NCBI RefSeq assembly: GCF_045679555.1
Contig: NC_092122.1
Coordinates: forward strand, 15,338,565-15,402,564
DNA from: Salvelinus alpinus
Taxonomy: Eukaryota; Chordata; Actinopteri; Salmoniformes; Salmonidae
Direction of reading: 5' to 3'
Length of the DNA: 64,000 bases
Under the pieces are notes generated by a model, which was not told where the DNA came from, ran no database searches, and worked only from the letters and a program-made list of their open reading frames with translations. How positions within the stretch are numbered: the stretch's first letter is position 1; the number at the start of each line of letters is the position of its first letter. Both the position numbers and the translations under genes were made by a program. This document shows positions 1-25,249 of this stretch, in pieces.

Positions 1-395
1 GAGGGGGGGAAGACCGAGAGAGAGAGAGGGGGGGAAAGACCGAGAGAGAGAGAGGGGGGGAAAGACCGAGAGAGAGAGGGGGGGAAAGACCGAGAGAGAG
101 AGGGGGGGAAAGACCGAGAGAGAGAGGGGGGAAGACCGAGAGAGAGAGGGGGGTAAGACCGAGAGAGAGGGGGGGGGGAAGACCGAGAGAGGAGGGGGGG
201 AAAGACCGAGAGAGAGAGGGGGGAAGACCGAGAGAGAGAGGGGGGAAGACCGAGAGAGAGGGGGGGAAGACCGAGAGAGAGAGGGGGGGAAGACCGAGAG
301 AGAGAGGGGGGGAAGACCGAGAGAGAGAGGGGGGGAAGACCGAGAGAGAGAGGGGGGGAAGACCGAGAGAGAGAGGGGGGGGAAGGAGCGAGGGA
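1..395. repeat. GA-rich minisatellite
   Basis: About 17 imperfect tandem copies of a roughly 24-base purine unit: a run of G, then AAGACC, then (GA)n. Copies differ mainly in the length of the G run and the GA run. The array starts before the window edge, so its full length is unknown. It probably lies inside an intron of kmt2e, whose exons resume at 3512. No gene is seen in it. Confidence 0.93.
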
Positions 396-465
396 GAAAG
401 AGGGGGAGAAAAAAGTTGAAAGATAACACAGTTGAGGTTGACCAATCTTGTCGTGTGTGTGTGTA

Positions 466-1848
466 CATAAACTCAGCAAAAAAAATAAACGTCCCTTTTT
501 CAGAGATAATTCGTAAAAATCCAAATAACTTCACAGATCTTCAATGTAAAGGGGTTAAACACTGTTTCCCATGCTTGTTCAATAAACCATAAACAATTAA
601 TGAACATGCACCCGTGGAACGGTCGTTAAGACACTAACAGCTTACAGACTGTAGGCAATAAAGGTCACAGTTATGAAAACTTAGGACACTAAAGAGGCCT
701 TTCTACTGACTCTGAAAAACACCAAAAGAAAGATGCCCAGGGTCCCTGCTCATCTGCATGAACGTGCCTTAGGCATGCTGCAAGGAGGCATGAGGACTGC
801 AGATGTAGCCAGGGCAATAAATTGCAATGTCCGTACTGTGAGACGCCTAAGACAGTGCTACAGGGAGACAGGACGGACAGCTGATTGTCCTCGCAGCGGC
901 AGTAACAACACCTGCACAGGATCGGAACATCCGAACATCACACCTGCGGGACAGGTACAGGATGGCAACAACAACTGCCCGAGTTACACCAGGAACGCAC
1001 AATACCTCCATCAGTGCTCAAACTGTCCGCAATAGGCTGAGAGAGGCTGGACTGAGGGCTTGTAGGCCTGTTGTAAGGCAGGTCCTCACCAGACATCACC
1101 AGCAACAACGTTGCCTATGGGCACAAACCCACCGTCGCTGGGTCAGACAGGACTGGCAAAAAGTGCTCTGCTCTGACGAGCGTTACACCGAGGCCTGTGC
1201 TCTGGAGCGGGATCGATTTGGAGGTGGAGGGTCCGTCATGGTCTGGGGCGGTGTGTCACAGCATCATCGGACTGAGCTTGTTGTCATTGCAGGAAGACAT
1301 CCTCCGCCCTCATGTGGTACCCTTCCTGCAGGCTCATCCTGACATGACCCTCCAGCATAACAATTCCACCAGCCATACTGCTCGTTCTGTGCGTGATTTC
1401 CTGCAAGACAGGAATGTCAGTGTTCTGCCATGGCCAACGAAGAGCCCGGATCTCACTCCCATTGAGCACGTCTGGGACCTGTTGGATCGGAGGGTGAGGG
1501 CTAGAGCCATTCCCCCCAGAAATGTCTGGGAACTTGCAGGTGCCTTGGTGGAAGAGTGGGGTAACATCTCACAGCAAGAACTGGTAAATCTGGTGCAGTC
1601 CATGAGAAGGAGATGCAGTACTGCAGTACTTAATGCAGCTGGTGGCCACACCAGATACTGACTGTTACTTTTGATTTTGACCCCCCCTTTGTTCAGGGAG
1701 ACATTATTCCATTTCTGTTAGTCACATGTCTGTGGAACTTGTTCAGTTTATGGCTCAGTTGTTGAATCTTGTTATGTTCATACAAATATTTACACGGTAA
1801 GTTTGCTGAAAATAAACGCAGTTGACAGTGAGAGGACGTTTCTTTTTT
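466..1848 (+). mobile_element. Tc1-like transposon, defective copy A
   Basis: A Tc1/mariner-family DNA transposon. The left terminal repeat begins with ACATAAACTCAGC and leads into AAACGTCCC. The right side carries the matching GGACGTTTC, but the outermost bases that should mirror the left tip are missing and are replaced by a short (TA)n run. A transposase remnant fills the middle in plus orientation. The copy is shorter than a typical full element because of internal deletions. It abuts a second Tc1 element that begins at 1861. Confidence 0.88.
733..1661 (+). pseudogene. Tc1-like transposase remnant
   Basis: The product would be a DDE transposase that binds the terminal repeats through an N-terminal helix-turn-helix region and cuts DNA at the ends. 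The N-terminus (MPRVPAHL..., with AINCNVRTVRRLRQ as the recognition region), the middle (VRNRLREAGLRACRPVVRQ) and the C-terminus (KSPDLTPIEHVWDLLDRRV) all read clearly but sit in different frames, so frameshifts separate them. A stretch after the first catalytic Asp (CSDE) is deleted, and another short stretch is missing near VVIAG. The second catalytic Asp is replaced by Asn (QHNNSTSHTA). The copy cannot encode an active enzyme. Confidence 0.9.
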
Positions 1849-1860
1849 TATATATATATA

Positions 1861-3465
1861 CAGTGGGGAGAACAAGTATTTGATACACTGCCGATTTTGC
1901 CGGTTTTCCTACTTACAAAGCATGTAGAGGTCTGTAATTCTTATCATAGGTACACTTCAACTGTGAGAGACGGAATCTAAAACAAAAATCCCGAAAATCA
2001 CATTGTATGATTTTTAAGTAATTAATTTGCATTTTATTGCATGACATAAGTATTTGATACATCAGAAAAGCAGAACATAATATTTGGTACAGAAACCTTT
2101 GTTTGCAATTACAGAGATCATATGTTTCCTGTAGTTCTTGACCAGGTTTGCACACACTGCAGCAGGGATTTTGGCCCACTCCTCCATACAGACCTTCTCC
2201 AGATCCTTCAGGTTTCGGGGCTGTCGCTGGGCAATACGGACTTTCAGCTCCCTCCAAAGATTTTCTATTGGGTTCAGGTCTGGAGACTGGGTAGGCCACT
2301 CCAGGACCTTGAGATGCTTCTTACGGAGCAACTCCTTAGTTGCCCTGGCTGTGTGTTTCAGGTCGTTGTCATGCTGGAAGACCCAGCCACGACCCATCTT
2401 CAATGCTCTTACTGAGGGAAGGAGGTTGTTGGCCAAGATCTCGCGATACATGGCCCCATCCATCCTCCCCTCAATACGGTGCAGTCGTCCTGTCCCCTTT
2501 GCAGAAAAGCATCCCCAAAGAATGATGTTTCCACCTCCATGCTTCACAGTTGGGATGGTGTTCTTGGGGTTGTACTCATCCTTCTTCTTCCTCCAAACAC
2601 GGCGAGTGGAGTTTAGACCAAAAAGCTCTATTTTTGTCTCATCAGACCACATGACCTTCTCCCATTCCTCCTCTGGATCATCCAGATGGTCATTGGCAAA
2701 CTTCAGACGGGCCTGGACATGCGCTGGCTTGAGCAGGGGGACCTTGTGTGCGCTGCAGGATTTTAATCCATGACGGCGTAGTGTGTTACTAATGGTTTTC
2801 TTTGAGACTGTGGTCCCAGCTCTCTTCAGGTCATTGACCAGGTCCTGCCATGTAGTTCTGGGCTGATCCCTCACCTTCCTCATGATCATTGATGCCCCAT
2901 GAGGTGAGATCTTGCATGGAGCCCCAGACCGAGGGTGATTGACCGTCATCTTGAACTTCTTCCATTTTCTAATAATTGCGCCAAGTTGTTGCCTTCTCAC
3001 CAAGCTCCTTGCCTATTGTCCTGTAGCCCATCCCAGCCTTGTGCAGGTCTACAATTTTATCCCTGATGTCCTTACACAGCTCTCTGGTCTTGGCCATTGT
3101 GGAGAGGTTGGAGTCTGTTTGATTGAGTGTGTGGACAGGTGTCTTTTATACAGGTAACGAGTTCAAACAGGTGCAGTTAATACAGGTAATGAGTGGAGAA
3201 CAGGAGGGCTTCTTAAAGAAAAACTAACAGGTCTGTGAGAGCCGGAATTCTTACTGGTTGGTAGGTGATCAAATACTTATGTCATGCAATAAAATGCTAA
3301 TTAATTACTTAAAAATCATACAATGTGATATTCAGGATTTTTGTTTTAGATTCCGTCTCTCACAGTTGAAGTGTACCTATGATAAAAATTACAGACCTCT
3401 ACATGCTTTGTAAGTAGGAAAACCTGCAAAATCGGCAGTGTATCAAATACTTGTTCTCCCCACTG
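1861..3465 (-). mobile_element. Tc1-like transposon, near full length copy B
   Basis: A 1605-bp Tc1/mariner element flanked by TA on both sides (1859-1860 and 3466-3467), as expected for Tc1 target duplication. The termini are perfect inverted repeats beginning CAGTGGGGAGAACAAG. The inverted repeats extend about 200 bp (1861 to ~2065 and ~3262 to 3465). Each arm holds two direct copies of AAGTATTTGATAC, one at the tip (1874-1886) and one inside (2048-2060). This is the IR/DR layout seen in Sleeping Beauty-type fish elements. The transposase lies between the arms on the minus strand. The element sits in a kmt2e intron in the same orientation as the gene. Confidence 0.95.
2062..3097 (-). pseudogene. 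Tc1-like transposase with one frameshift
   Basis: A DDE transposase of the Tc1 family. The natural start is the ATG at 3097 (product begins [14 protein letters not shown]), followed by the helix-turn-helix region. The reading frame breaks near 2995, where about two bases appear to be missing, and resumes as an open frame of just over 300 residues to a stop at 2062. The catalytic triad is complete: Asp in [12 protein letters not shown], Asp in [11 protein letters not shown], and Glu in [11 protein letters not shown], with the spacing expected for DD34E enzymes. GGG-rich and [12 protein letters not shown] motifs are intact. Only the single N-terminal frameshift clearly disables it, so the insertion looks fairly young compared with copy A. 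Confidence 0.9.
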
Positions 3466-3511
3466 TATATGTGTATGTGCGGTACTAGGTGATCAATTCC
3501 ACCCTGCTTAC

Positions 3512-15657
<12,146 letters not shown>

Positions 15658-15771
15658 GACGTTCTTTGCTGGTCAATTCTTGTCCTACTGAGTCCAGAGC
15701 ATGGGAGTCCAAAACACTGAGGCATGCCAGCCACAGCACTCATTGCAGACATCTAAGTGCATCCACAAGGC
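15658..15771 (-). other. kmt2e: kmt2e 5' UTR part of first coding exon
   Basis: The first coding exon appears to run from an acceptor at 15772-15774 (TTGGCAG then GCCTTG) to the start codon at 15657. The leader contains several upstream ATGs, among them GGATGCAC and CAATGAG, so translation may be limited by short upstream frames. The chosen start is the first ATG that continues in frame into recognisable KMT2E protein. Confidence 0.6.
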
Positions 15772-18700
15772 CTGCCAACACACAGAGGGAGAGAGACAAC
15801 AAGGGAGTTAGCATGGTGAAAAGGGGACAGTCACCCATCTGAAACTAGATCAGACAGACTGAAAACTGGGGTATTTCCAGGAATCACCATGATTCATAAA
15901 TTCAGCTGTGTGAGATGTAGGTACTAGCTAACTGCTAGTTACACAGAAAATAAACAGCACGATAGGAATTTCCCTAGTAAAGCTCTCAAAGAGAACCCTC
16001 GCCCACCTCACTGGCTACCTGAGACATTAATGGATGCAAAGGGGAAGAGAAGCTATAGTAAGGCGATGCCTGATGTCGGTAAACTGGTCAAATGCGACCT
16101 CTACACAGACTGCCACGAATGCAGGATGCTGCGGTGGCAGTGTTCCACCACAAGGGGGTGTGAGAGAACACAGAGCTCTGACTGGCGGCCATTAATGGAG
16201 GAGGAGAAAGAAAAACGCAACACAGAGAGGCCATCTTTTCGCCAAGCAGGATTGTTCTATTGAGCAGAACAGAGTACACACACACACGCTCTCTAAAAGG
16301 AACACACACACACGCACAATCCTTTAACGCTGTAATTAGAGCTGTCACAAGCCCCTGGCTGTCTGGATGTGAAAGCCAGTGTTAAATAGGCATCTTGTCT
16401 CACTCTCCCCCTCTCACACTGTTTGTTCAGCATTGCAGGTGGACAGAAGATGCATAGAAAGACTAAGTCAATAATTAACTCCATTAGGTGTCACACAGAC
16501 TGCAGCCTCTCTCTGATGAAGAGAGAAGTAGGACGAGGGACTAAATCGTAGGTTGACAGACAGAGGTAGCCAATCCCGCTAACAGGCAATAACAATGCTA
16601 TGTACATAGATTAAATAGACCTGTCCCAATTAGCCTATACACAAACAAACAGTGGGTGGTAATGTACAGGCTATTATAGCTTATAGCCTACGTAATGCAA
16701 TGCATGTGTCCAGACAGGGGCATATGAGCTGGCCTTGATACTGAGAGCACAGCGTTGTTGATAAGTGGGATTAGTGGGAGGGACACATGCCTAGACAAAA
16801 TAGGCTGGAGTTCACACCTCTGTGTGTGTACCAGCCCAGGCATCCAGCAGAGAGGGCTCATCTCTGACACACTGCTATAAAAATCTGGACATTTCAGGTT
16901 TACTAGACCTCTGAAACATTTTTACAGTCCCTTTAAACAGCAGGGCCCATATCACAGCACAGCTTTGTGTGGCTCAATTAACAATAGAAACCAATTGTTG
17001 GTGTAACATTTCCCCGTAACAGGGCACTTAGCCAGAACACTGAAATGACATAAAACCTTTTTGTGTTATCTCAAAGGCTCAGTATGTTTTGGTGTAGTAA
17101 AAATCCCCTCCTTCGGAAACAGGCCGTCTGTTTCCAAGCGTTTTGCTCTGATCTTCTCAGCCTGTCTAAGGGAATCCTGCTGTCACTGCTCAGGAATGCA
17201 CACACACGCATGCTCAGCTCACTCACACACACACACACACAACCACCCCCACAGACAGATAACCCAAACCCCCTCCCCTTCTAGACCCTTGCACACATTC
17301 CTTTGCTGGGAGGCACCCAGGGGCGCGCATACACACACACGCTGCACCAGGGCCAGACACATTCAAGACACACAAAAGGGGGGTTGGAAAAAAGGCTAAC
17401 GAGTACAGTACAGCATTCCTGACTAAATCTGAGCGCTGTGACTGCCTCCGACGCTCCTCCCACTTCCTCTAGCGGAGCTGACTGTCACACAGGACCAACA
17501 TGCCAAAAAAAGCAGAGGAAAAAGACAAACACTCCCTCGCTCCTTCTGCCCTCCCTCGCTGTGCCCCATCCACCCCACCCGGATGTCTCTCTCCTCTTCC
17601 TAAATAAACCTCAGAGCATGGAAGGGAAGGGGAGTGCCGCAGACAGGGCTCCTAATTACAAAGAGTCTGGAAGAGAGACAGAGCATGGTGAAGAAGGGGA
17701 AAGGGGAGAGAGAGAGAGTACAGGAGGGAAAGGGGGAGAGAAACACAAAGCAAAAAATTATGATGGCAGAACACTAGCTAGTCAAGCGAGGAGGAAAGCT
17801 GTGGCGCTTTTGTCCCCCACTCCCCCTTTCGTTCTGTCTGAGGTTCTCTCATCACGGATCTCACAGCGCTGCAGGGAGCCTTCCAAATGATCCATCTACC
17901 CTCTGTTTGGGAGAGGCGCCCAAACTCCTGTATGGGCACTAGGGTTCCTCTAGCACAGGCAGGCACAGCAGCCTTCTGAGACTACGTGGGAGAGTAGAGC
18001 AGAGACTAGAGCTGAGCCCACTCTCCCCCCTCTTCTCATTTGCCCTCCTCCCTTTCCCAATATCCCCTCCTCACTAAGGCTACAGTCACATCATTGTGTG
18101 GGGGAATAACTTTCCTTTTCAGACAGACCAGTCACTGAACTGCATTCAGCAGGGAAAACACACACACACACACACACACACACCCTCGTGCTAGGCTAGT
18201 TGGAGCTGCAGTACGTCAGAGCTTGTTTTCATTGAGGCTCTTTGAGCCAAGTCTCAGTGTTTGATTTTGAGCCGGGAGAAGAGAACGATGGACATAAAGA
18301 CGGGCTTCTAACGGACGCCGCGCTCCTCCTTCCCTCTAAGTTCCCAACAGAGAGCTGAAGTGACTTCACACCATCCTCATAGGCTGAGTCATCGCAGCAG
18401 CCAGCCACGAGCGCGCACACACACACCAACATAAACACACGCCTATACACTGGAAAAAGACACCATCAGAATGTCACAACCCTTCCTTTCACAGTGCCCA
18501 AACAGGGCTACTCTCTGCATCAGCTGTCCTGTCCTTCATGAATCACTGTGCCCAATCTGCCAGCGCTCCCTCTGTGCTTTACCTCTGAAGGTGAAGCCAT
18601 ACATCAATAATACAGGACATTAGAGATGTAGGCCTACATTGTGTGTATGCGTGTGTTAGAGATTGTGTGCCACTAGTGGCGAGTAGATACGTTCTACTGT

Positions 18701-21700
18701 GATGTTTACCATTGACCACCTATCGCGCAGTAGCAAACTGCACTGTGTCCAGACCCACTAAAAGGCATTGGAGAGAGAATGATGTTGCTTTGTCCACATC
18801 CACACTCTGCAGAGCACACTAACCAGCAGACAATGGCCCCAGGCCAGCACTCTCTGTGTGTGTGAGAGTGAGTGACAGTGGGCCCTAGAGGCTACTCTAT
18901 ACACATCAGCCTACACACTTTGGGCTTGTACCCTGTCAAACGAACACACACAGAGGGTAAAGGAGGGATCTCCCATCTCGGGTGCAGGGTACAGCCAGCC
19001 AGCCAGGGTTTTCAGTGCAGTACATCCAGGTTCTGACAGCTGGTCTGGGGCAGCCCTGTTCTGGCCTACTCTCCCTCGGTACACCCTCCTCTCCTCCACT
19101 CCCTAACACAGCACGGCTCCATTTGACATTCTTAAATTTGATAAGGATGACCGATGACAAACAAAATCATTGATTTGCGCCGAGCTCGCCTGTCAACCTG
19201 AGTGGCACAGTCTTGTCTATATTAGGAAAGAAAGGTCAACTACTCAAACCAAATAAAAGTGAGACTGACAGGCTCAAATGTAGCTTTTCTGTGCCTGGTG
19301 TTAATCGTAGGCCTAGATTATTTTTGCCCATATTGTGCAGCCCTACGTGGCAGTGTTGCAATTATCTCAAATGAGTGCAGGAAATGCAGAAATTAATAAA
19401 AATGGCAGAAATTATTTTGGGATGAGGTTGAAAACAGTATAAAACAATCAGAATGGAGAAAGACTAATTGAAATCACCCTAGGGCCTCGCACTACTCATA
19501 AAGCTGAATTTACAACATTTATTTAAAAAAAAAAAAAACATTAAATACCATCAAAAATGTGAAAAATAAAGTGATATATTTTGGCCATATCGCCCAGCCC
19601 TGGTCAGAGACACTCAAGCCCCAATACAGCACTGTTCCATGATCGATTTCACGCCTGGCTCGCACTGGCGTTATATAACCAACCACTACATTCACTCTCG
19701 CCTCCACTGAGTCTGCCCAGTACCCAGCATGCCTTGCACTAAGTAAGTAGCGCTAGCATGTAGCACACCAACAGGAAGTGGGCAGGGCTAGGGAAGTATC
19801 AGGATTGCTGTCGCAGCAGTCCCAGCCCAGGGGCACCTATTTGGGAGGTAGTCTAACTAGCGAAAGGCCCATTTAACAAGGGATCCATTACAGTCCAGAA
19901 CCGCAAAAAACAGGTTACCTGAACCCTGTCTCCCTCTCCTCCTCGTGTGTGACCTATGCGACTGTGCTGGGCCTCAGAGCAAGGCCAGCCTCCTATGAGC
20001 TACTAAAGGCCTGACTCTAGCTCTACACAGAAAGGGAGGACACTGGAGGCTTAGAACCATAGAGCCTGGCAGCCCCACAGGGTAAAACTACCTAGGCTGG
20101 CAGTGTACTGTTGTCAGCCAGCTATATCTATACAGATGATACAGTTTCAGGATGGAGTCTGTTGTTCTCCAGGGACAGAGAAAACAACACAAACACAAGT
20201 GGCACTCTTTACAGTGGAGGATGAGGCAGGCAGAGAGGAAGTCAATAGATTCTCACCAGCTCCATTGAGCTATTGCCTTCTTCTGTCCTACCCAGCACTG
20301 CTTTCGACACAGCAGACTAGCAGTAAACATCCTGTATAGTGAACTCCTCCACTTCCTCCCTCTGTCCTGGCTATTGGCCGCTCGAAAAGCCTTCATAGCT
20401 TCTCTTATTGAGCCCTTCATGGATGTGTGTGTGCACCTGAGGTTGAGGTGAAAGGAAAGGTGTCACCCGAAACAGCAGAGAGAGCTCCCTGCCACGCACT
20501 CCTCTGTCCCCCAGGGGGGAGTGGTAGGTAGGCCACCTCTCTCTGTCAACACAGCCAGCGAAACACACACACCATATGGGTATGGTATTTACAGCTGTGT
20601 AAGAGTGTGCAGAGAGGGGGCACCCACCAGGGGGAGCGAGGAGAGGGAACCAGAGAAGGCAGTGTGAGTCAGTGTGTGAGGCAATTTGAATACGGCGCAG
20701 TTAGGGAGACTGTTAGAATGCTACGAGACCGTGACATGGTTATAGTAGCATGACTGCCACGAAGCAAGAAGCGCTCCAGCCAGTGCATGGCCTCTAGCAC
20801 CAGGACAGAGCAGAGGCCACTGTCCCTTTAAGAGGAAGCAGAGGTAGGTGACTGGGGATTGTGTATTATATATCAGCTTCTGATTAGACACAGCAGGACC
20901 GCTCTCATCCAGTATTTATAACATGTCCACACAAAATGGAGGCATTTGTGCTGTATTCAGAGGCCAACATCGAGGGAAACAGTCGTTTTTTTACTGTGCC
21001 AGCTACATCCATACACACAGTCCTCGTTACTTGTCAGAGGGTTCCAGCCTGCAGCGGTTCAAACCAGTGTCTATTTTACTTCCCGGCAGAGGCCCAAGTC
21101 TCCCAGGGCCTCTCTGCATCTAGGTCTCCACTGCATGAATGATATCACAAACGTATCATGACATCATTCATTTGGTGGAGGATGAATCCCACTATGGAAA
21201 GCTAAGCTGTGGAAAGACTAGAGGGAGCAGTGTATAGCAGTCGGAGGCCTTACTTAACCCCCACTGTTGACAGGCATTTGTGAAACAAGCACCTGTGTCC
21301 GTGAAAAGAAAGATCAGGAGTCACAAGCAAATGAGTGCCTGTATTAGTGTCAGTCAGTCAGCTGTGGCAGCGATGATAGCCTACACAGCTCTCTCATTAG
21401 GCTCCTCTAGAGAAAGAAAGAGAGCAGCTGCACAGCCTCACTGTGGGGAAAACTGAAAACACCTCTGCCTCCAATGATTTGTCCTCCTGTCCTCGATTGG
21501 CAGAGGGGGAATTAACATAACCCTCGCCTCATAAGGACACAGAAGACTAATTAGTGCCGTCTTGGAGAACCAAAACAGAATAGATTAATGGCAATCTCTC
21601 TCGACAGCCTCCATCCAAGACGGCCACAAATCCGGATAATTTTCTGTTCACGTAAGGAGGAGTCTCTTCTTACATGGCTATGGCAACATGGGGTCATGAG

Positions 21701-24700
21701 GAAAAAGGAGGAGAAAAAAAACACTGGGCGGCTGTCTCAAACTGGCATTTGGACAGAGGCTGCCAAAGTTTGCACCACAGAGAAGTATCCAGCTTCTCCG
21801 GTTTGTCTCACAGGCCAGTAGGGAGGAGGGAATGGAGCGGTGTAGAGCTGCCTGCCTCACACCATCCCAAAGCTAGAGCCACCATCAGGGGACGGAGCCA
21901 TACTACTGTGAATGAGGCCTGAGCTGATGGAAAAATGTCACAACACATGAAAGGAAAGACATGCACTGTCAGGAGAAGATTGTTTGGGCAAAGTGGAGGC
22001 ATGTGTGTATGTGTGAGATGTAGCCAGGCAAGTTTAAAAAGCCTTGTTGGGGGACTTGGACTCCTTGTTATTTCTATAAGGAGTGATATAGAGCTCCTCG
22101 CTGGCCAGCTGTGTGTTATCATGAATTTTCAACACTGTCACCAAAACAACAGACAACAAAAAAAACTGGCCATTTATTTTCATTATTGGGTTATTTGGTG
22201 ACAGGCATCTGTTCTGAGTCTGTGAGGAGCTGAGAGGGGGAGGGGCAAGAGGAGGGCAGCAGGTCTTTGTCAATGTCAAAGGGAAATAACCAAGTCACAG
22301 CGGTTGTTTCATTCCCCCCTCACAAAACGCAACGCCTTTGGCCACCAGGTAGGACTTGAGAAACTGCCCGTTTTTCTATTCATGAATTTAATGTGAATTA
22401 GGCAAATTTTCCAAATTGGAAAGTACAATTGAGACAAATTAGCCTATGTTCCAAAGAGCTAGGCCTAACCACACTGAAATCTTCCTAGCTAATTTAATGA
22501 CTGAGTTTCTAGTACCAGTCATACCCAAACACTGGTAAATATTACACAAGCACATAGTTCCAGCCATAATGACACAAATCATGGTTGTTGTGACCTGCTT
22601 GTTCTATGGTTCATATCCACAATCAGTATAATGCTTTCCTCCTCAGTCAAGCTGACCTTTAGATAATTACTACTTATTAACTGCATATACATGCTTACCC
22701 CATAAAATAGCATTGATGTTTCATGAACCTACCATTCTACCACAGTAAGAGAATGGGTAGGTAAATGAGAGTGAAGTATGAGATATTAAAAATGTCCGTC
22801 TAGTGCTTTCTACAAAAACATGAGTTAGACTAGTAGCCTACTTACTGTTAAATGTGGTAACTTAGTCCAACTTGCCAGAAAAGGGTGGGAATGTTTAGTG
22901 TTGGACAAAGCATGAGGTCAAAGAAGAGTGGGGATGGCAATAAACCTCGTATTGTTCTTTATACAAAGTGCTGCGTTTGTATCCTGTTATGCAACTCCTC
23001 AATATGACAACCTGCTAATAACATAGCCAAATTCAGCAACTACAATAAATCTGATCTGACGTATATTGCGTTGTAGTACAATCTGTATATGCATCCTGCT
23101 CTACAAATACAATGCATCATGAAACACAATATTAGCAAAGAAATATGATTGAACGACATGGGGGGGGCTATTAGCTAACTAGACAGTTGGCCAGCGAATC
23201 TCAAACTATTTTATGACCTGACAAATGTATGTTTGCACCAAACGCGGACATTGTCATTGTTTAAATGTACGACAAAAAGCAGTCCTTATTAATCTATCCC
23301 ATTGTGCACTCGCTTTCCCGTGAGTGTGTCGGCGCTGCAGTCAGCTCAGCCGATAGGGGTGTGGAGGGCTGAACATAGCTATTAAATTACCACAACATCA
23401 AGCCAAGCCGCCATTTTCATAGCGCTTTTCTAAGGACAGCGAGAAAACCGTGTAACTGGGGGGGACGGACCCTCGCCACGAGAAGAAAATCCCCAAGAAA
23501 GCAATCAATCGTCTTTCAGACATTCTTACTTAAGTATCAATCTGTCGATGCCGTTTCTGTGTAATTATTATTTGAAAAATGTAGAATCTCGTCGATAATT
23601 TAGCCAGCGGGTTAGCTAACTAGCCATGCTAGCTCGCTGCGATGGCTTTCAAAGATACAAAACGTTGGCTAGCGCTTCTCGACAAATAAACCATTGTCTC
23701 AAGCTACGTAGCTAGCGGCTAACAAATTACATTGGGCCTCTGTCTTGAAAAAAATACAACATTTTAAGCTTGTACTACTACCAGACTGCTACATCAGTTG
23801 TAGTACTTAGCTAGCTAATATTAGCGTTCGAACTGCGGTAAACGTCGTTACGCTGGCCAACGAGGGCTTTAACATGAAAAGATTAGCTACCTAAGCTAGT
23901 TAGTAAGGAAACTTTACACGTCATGGTGTGAACAATGCGCAAATGTAACACGCTTGCTGAATATACATTCTCGCATTTAATGATTTCTTTTTGAAATAAC
24001 ATTGTCTCAATCTATTGTAAACAATCGCACAATTTAAACGGTCAAAGAGGCTACATTGTCAGTGGAGGCAAGATTCCCCGATTTGGAGTATGCCCCCTCC
24101 AATGAGGTATGGTCCCCTCCCCCCACGTTTGCAGCAGTTAAACCACATACCCCCTGAATCTAAATTAAGGGATATAATGCATTTGTCAGCTAGCAACAAA
24201 ATAGAAGGGTGGGAGTTTACCGGTCTAATAGCCGTTTGTTCATCTCGTGACTGAGGAGGCCTCTAGTTTTATATCTAAAAAATCATTTACACAATTGTGG
24301 ACATGCGATTGAAATTTGAAAAGAAATATAATGCAACTACAATTTCTAGAAATAATTATACGTAGTCTTTAGTTATCTAGCTGTATATGTAAACAAAAGC
24401 CCTGTCAATGCCCTCTGCGCAACACCACAGTTTGTGGACTTGTTGGCTAGTTATTCATAAACGGAAATAAACCTTCCTAGGATCAACAAGAAGCGCACTT
24501 CCAACCACATGCAAATATGCAGCTAGATAACGAGTACGGATGTGTTAAACCAAGCCAGTCGAACAAATACTGCAATACAATTCATGATTTACTTGTTCTG
24601 TAAGTACATTTTTACCAATAGCCTATTGCATGGGAGTACATTGGCAAACTGACCATCCTTTGGGGACTGGTTGAAAATGAGAGCGGGGTAGTTCATGCCA

Positions 24701-25249
24701 CCTAGTTAGCTAGTCAACGTTACGTTCGACTGCAACAGCATACTGACATTGCAGGTATCGCTAACTAGCCAAAATAGTTAATGTTTGATAAAGTATTGAT
24801 TCCCTTTCTCTTCATTAACAAACAACCCAATGTAGTTATTCAACTGCATTAACTATGTAAGCGTGCTAACGTTTCAGAAGCAGCAGGTTAAATCTCAAAT
24901 TCAAATGCGCTAACGTTAGCTAGCTAAACAGTGCACTGTGCTAACAGTTGCTAGCCAGCTAATACCAGCTAATGTTACACCAAAACAACACTCTAATTCA
25001 AGAATAACATTCTAAATAAGTGGCTCACTTATATTAAAAACCAACTGATTTGCTACCAGAAAGTTAGTTATTATCATCTAACTATAGCGCCATCAGCATC
25101 CACGTAGCTAACGTTACTAGCTACAGTACCTAGCCATGAGAAACCAAGTCGGTAAGCTGGCTAGCTAGACTAACTTGATGAGCTCTTGAAACTAAGACAA
25201 CGTATGAGGTAGTTTTAAAGCGTTTTACTTACAGTTAAAGTCCACTCAC
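15772..25249. other. Large kmt2e 5' intron
   Basis: About 9.5 kb between the probable first exon and the first coding exon. I could not recognise any protein-coding exon or RNA gene. Short CA runs occur near 17226 and 18159. A probable dispersed repeat lies at 19200-19600. From ~23300 to 25200 the sequence becomes rich in GCTAGCTA and ACGTTAGC motifs, which is typical of DNA near fish promoters. Additional untranslated exons could be present but cannot be defined from sequence alone. Confidence 0.5.
19200..19600. repeat. Probable dispersed repeat fragment
   Basis: Contains TTTTTGCCCATATTGTGCAGCC and, at the far end, GATATATTTTGGCCATATCGCCCAGCCC-like sequence (about 19573-19600). Such 'ATATCGCCCAGCCCT' ends belong to a dispersed repeat common in fish genomes. 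Boundaries are approximate and the family is not identified. Confidence 0.4.

Noticed and set aside
2122-2773. Plus-strand open frames of 97 and 211 codons
   Set aside because: They are antisense to the Tc1 transposase in copy B.
17438-17890. 150-codon open frame in the large kmt2e intron
   Set aside because: The composition is purine-rich low complexity, and nothing resembles a known protein. Chance is more likely.
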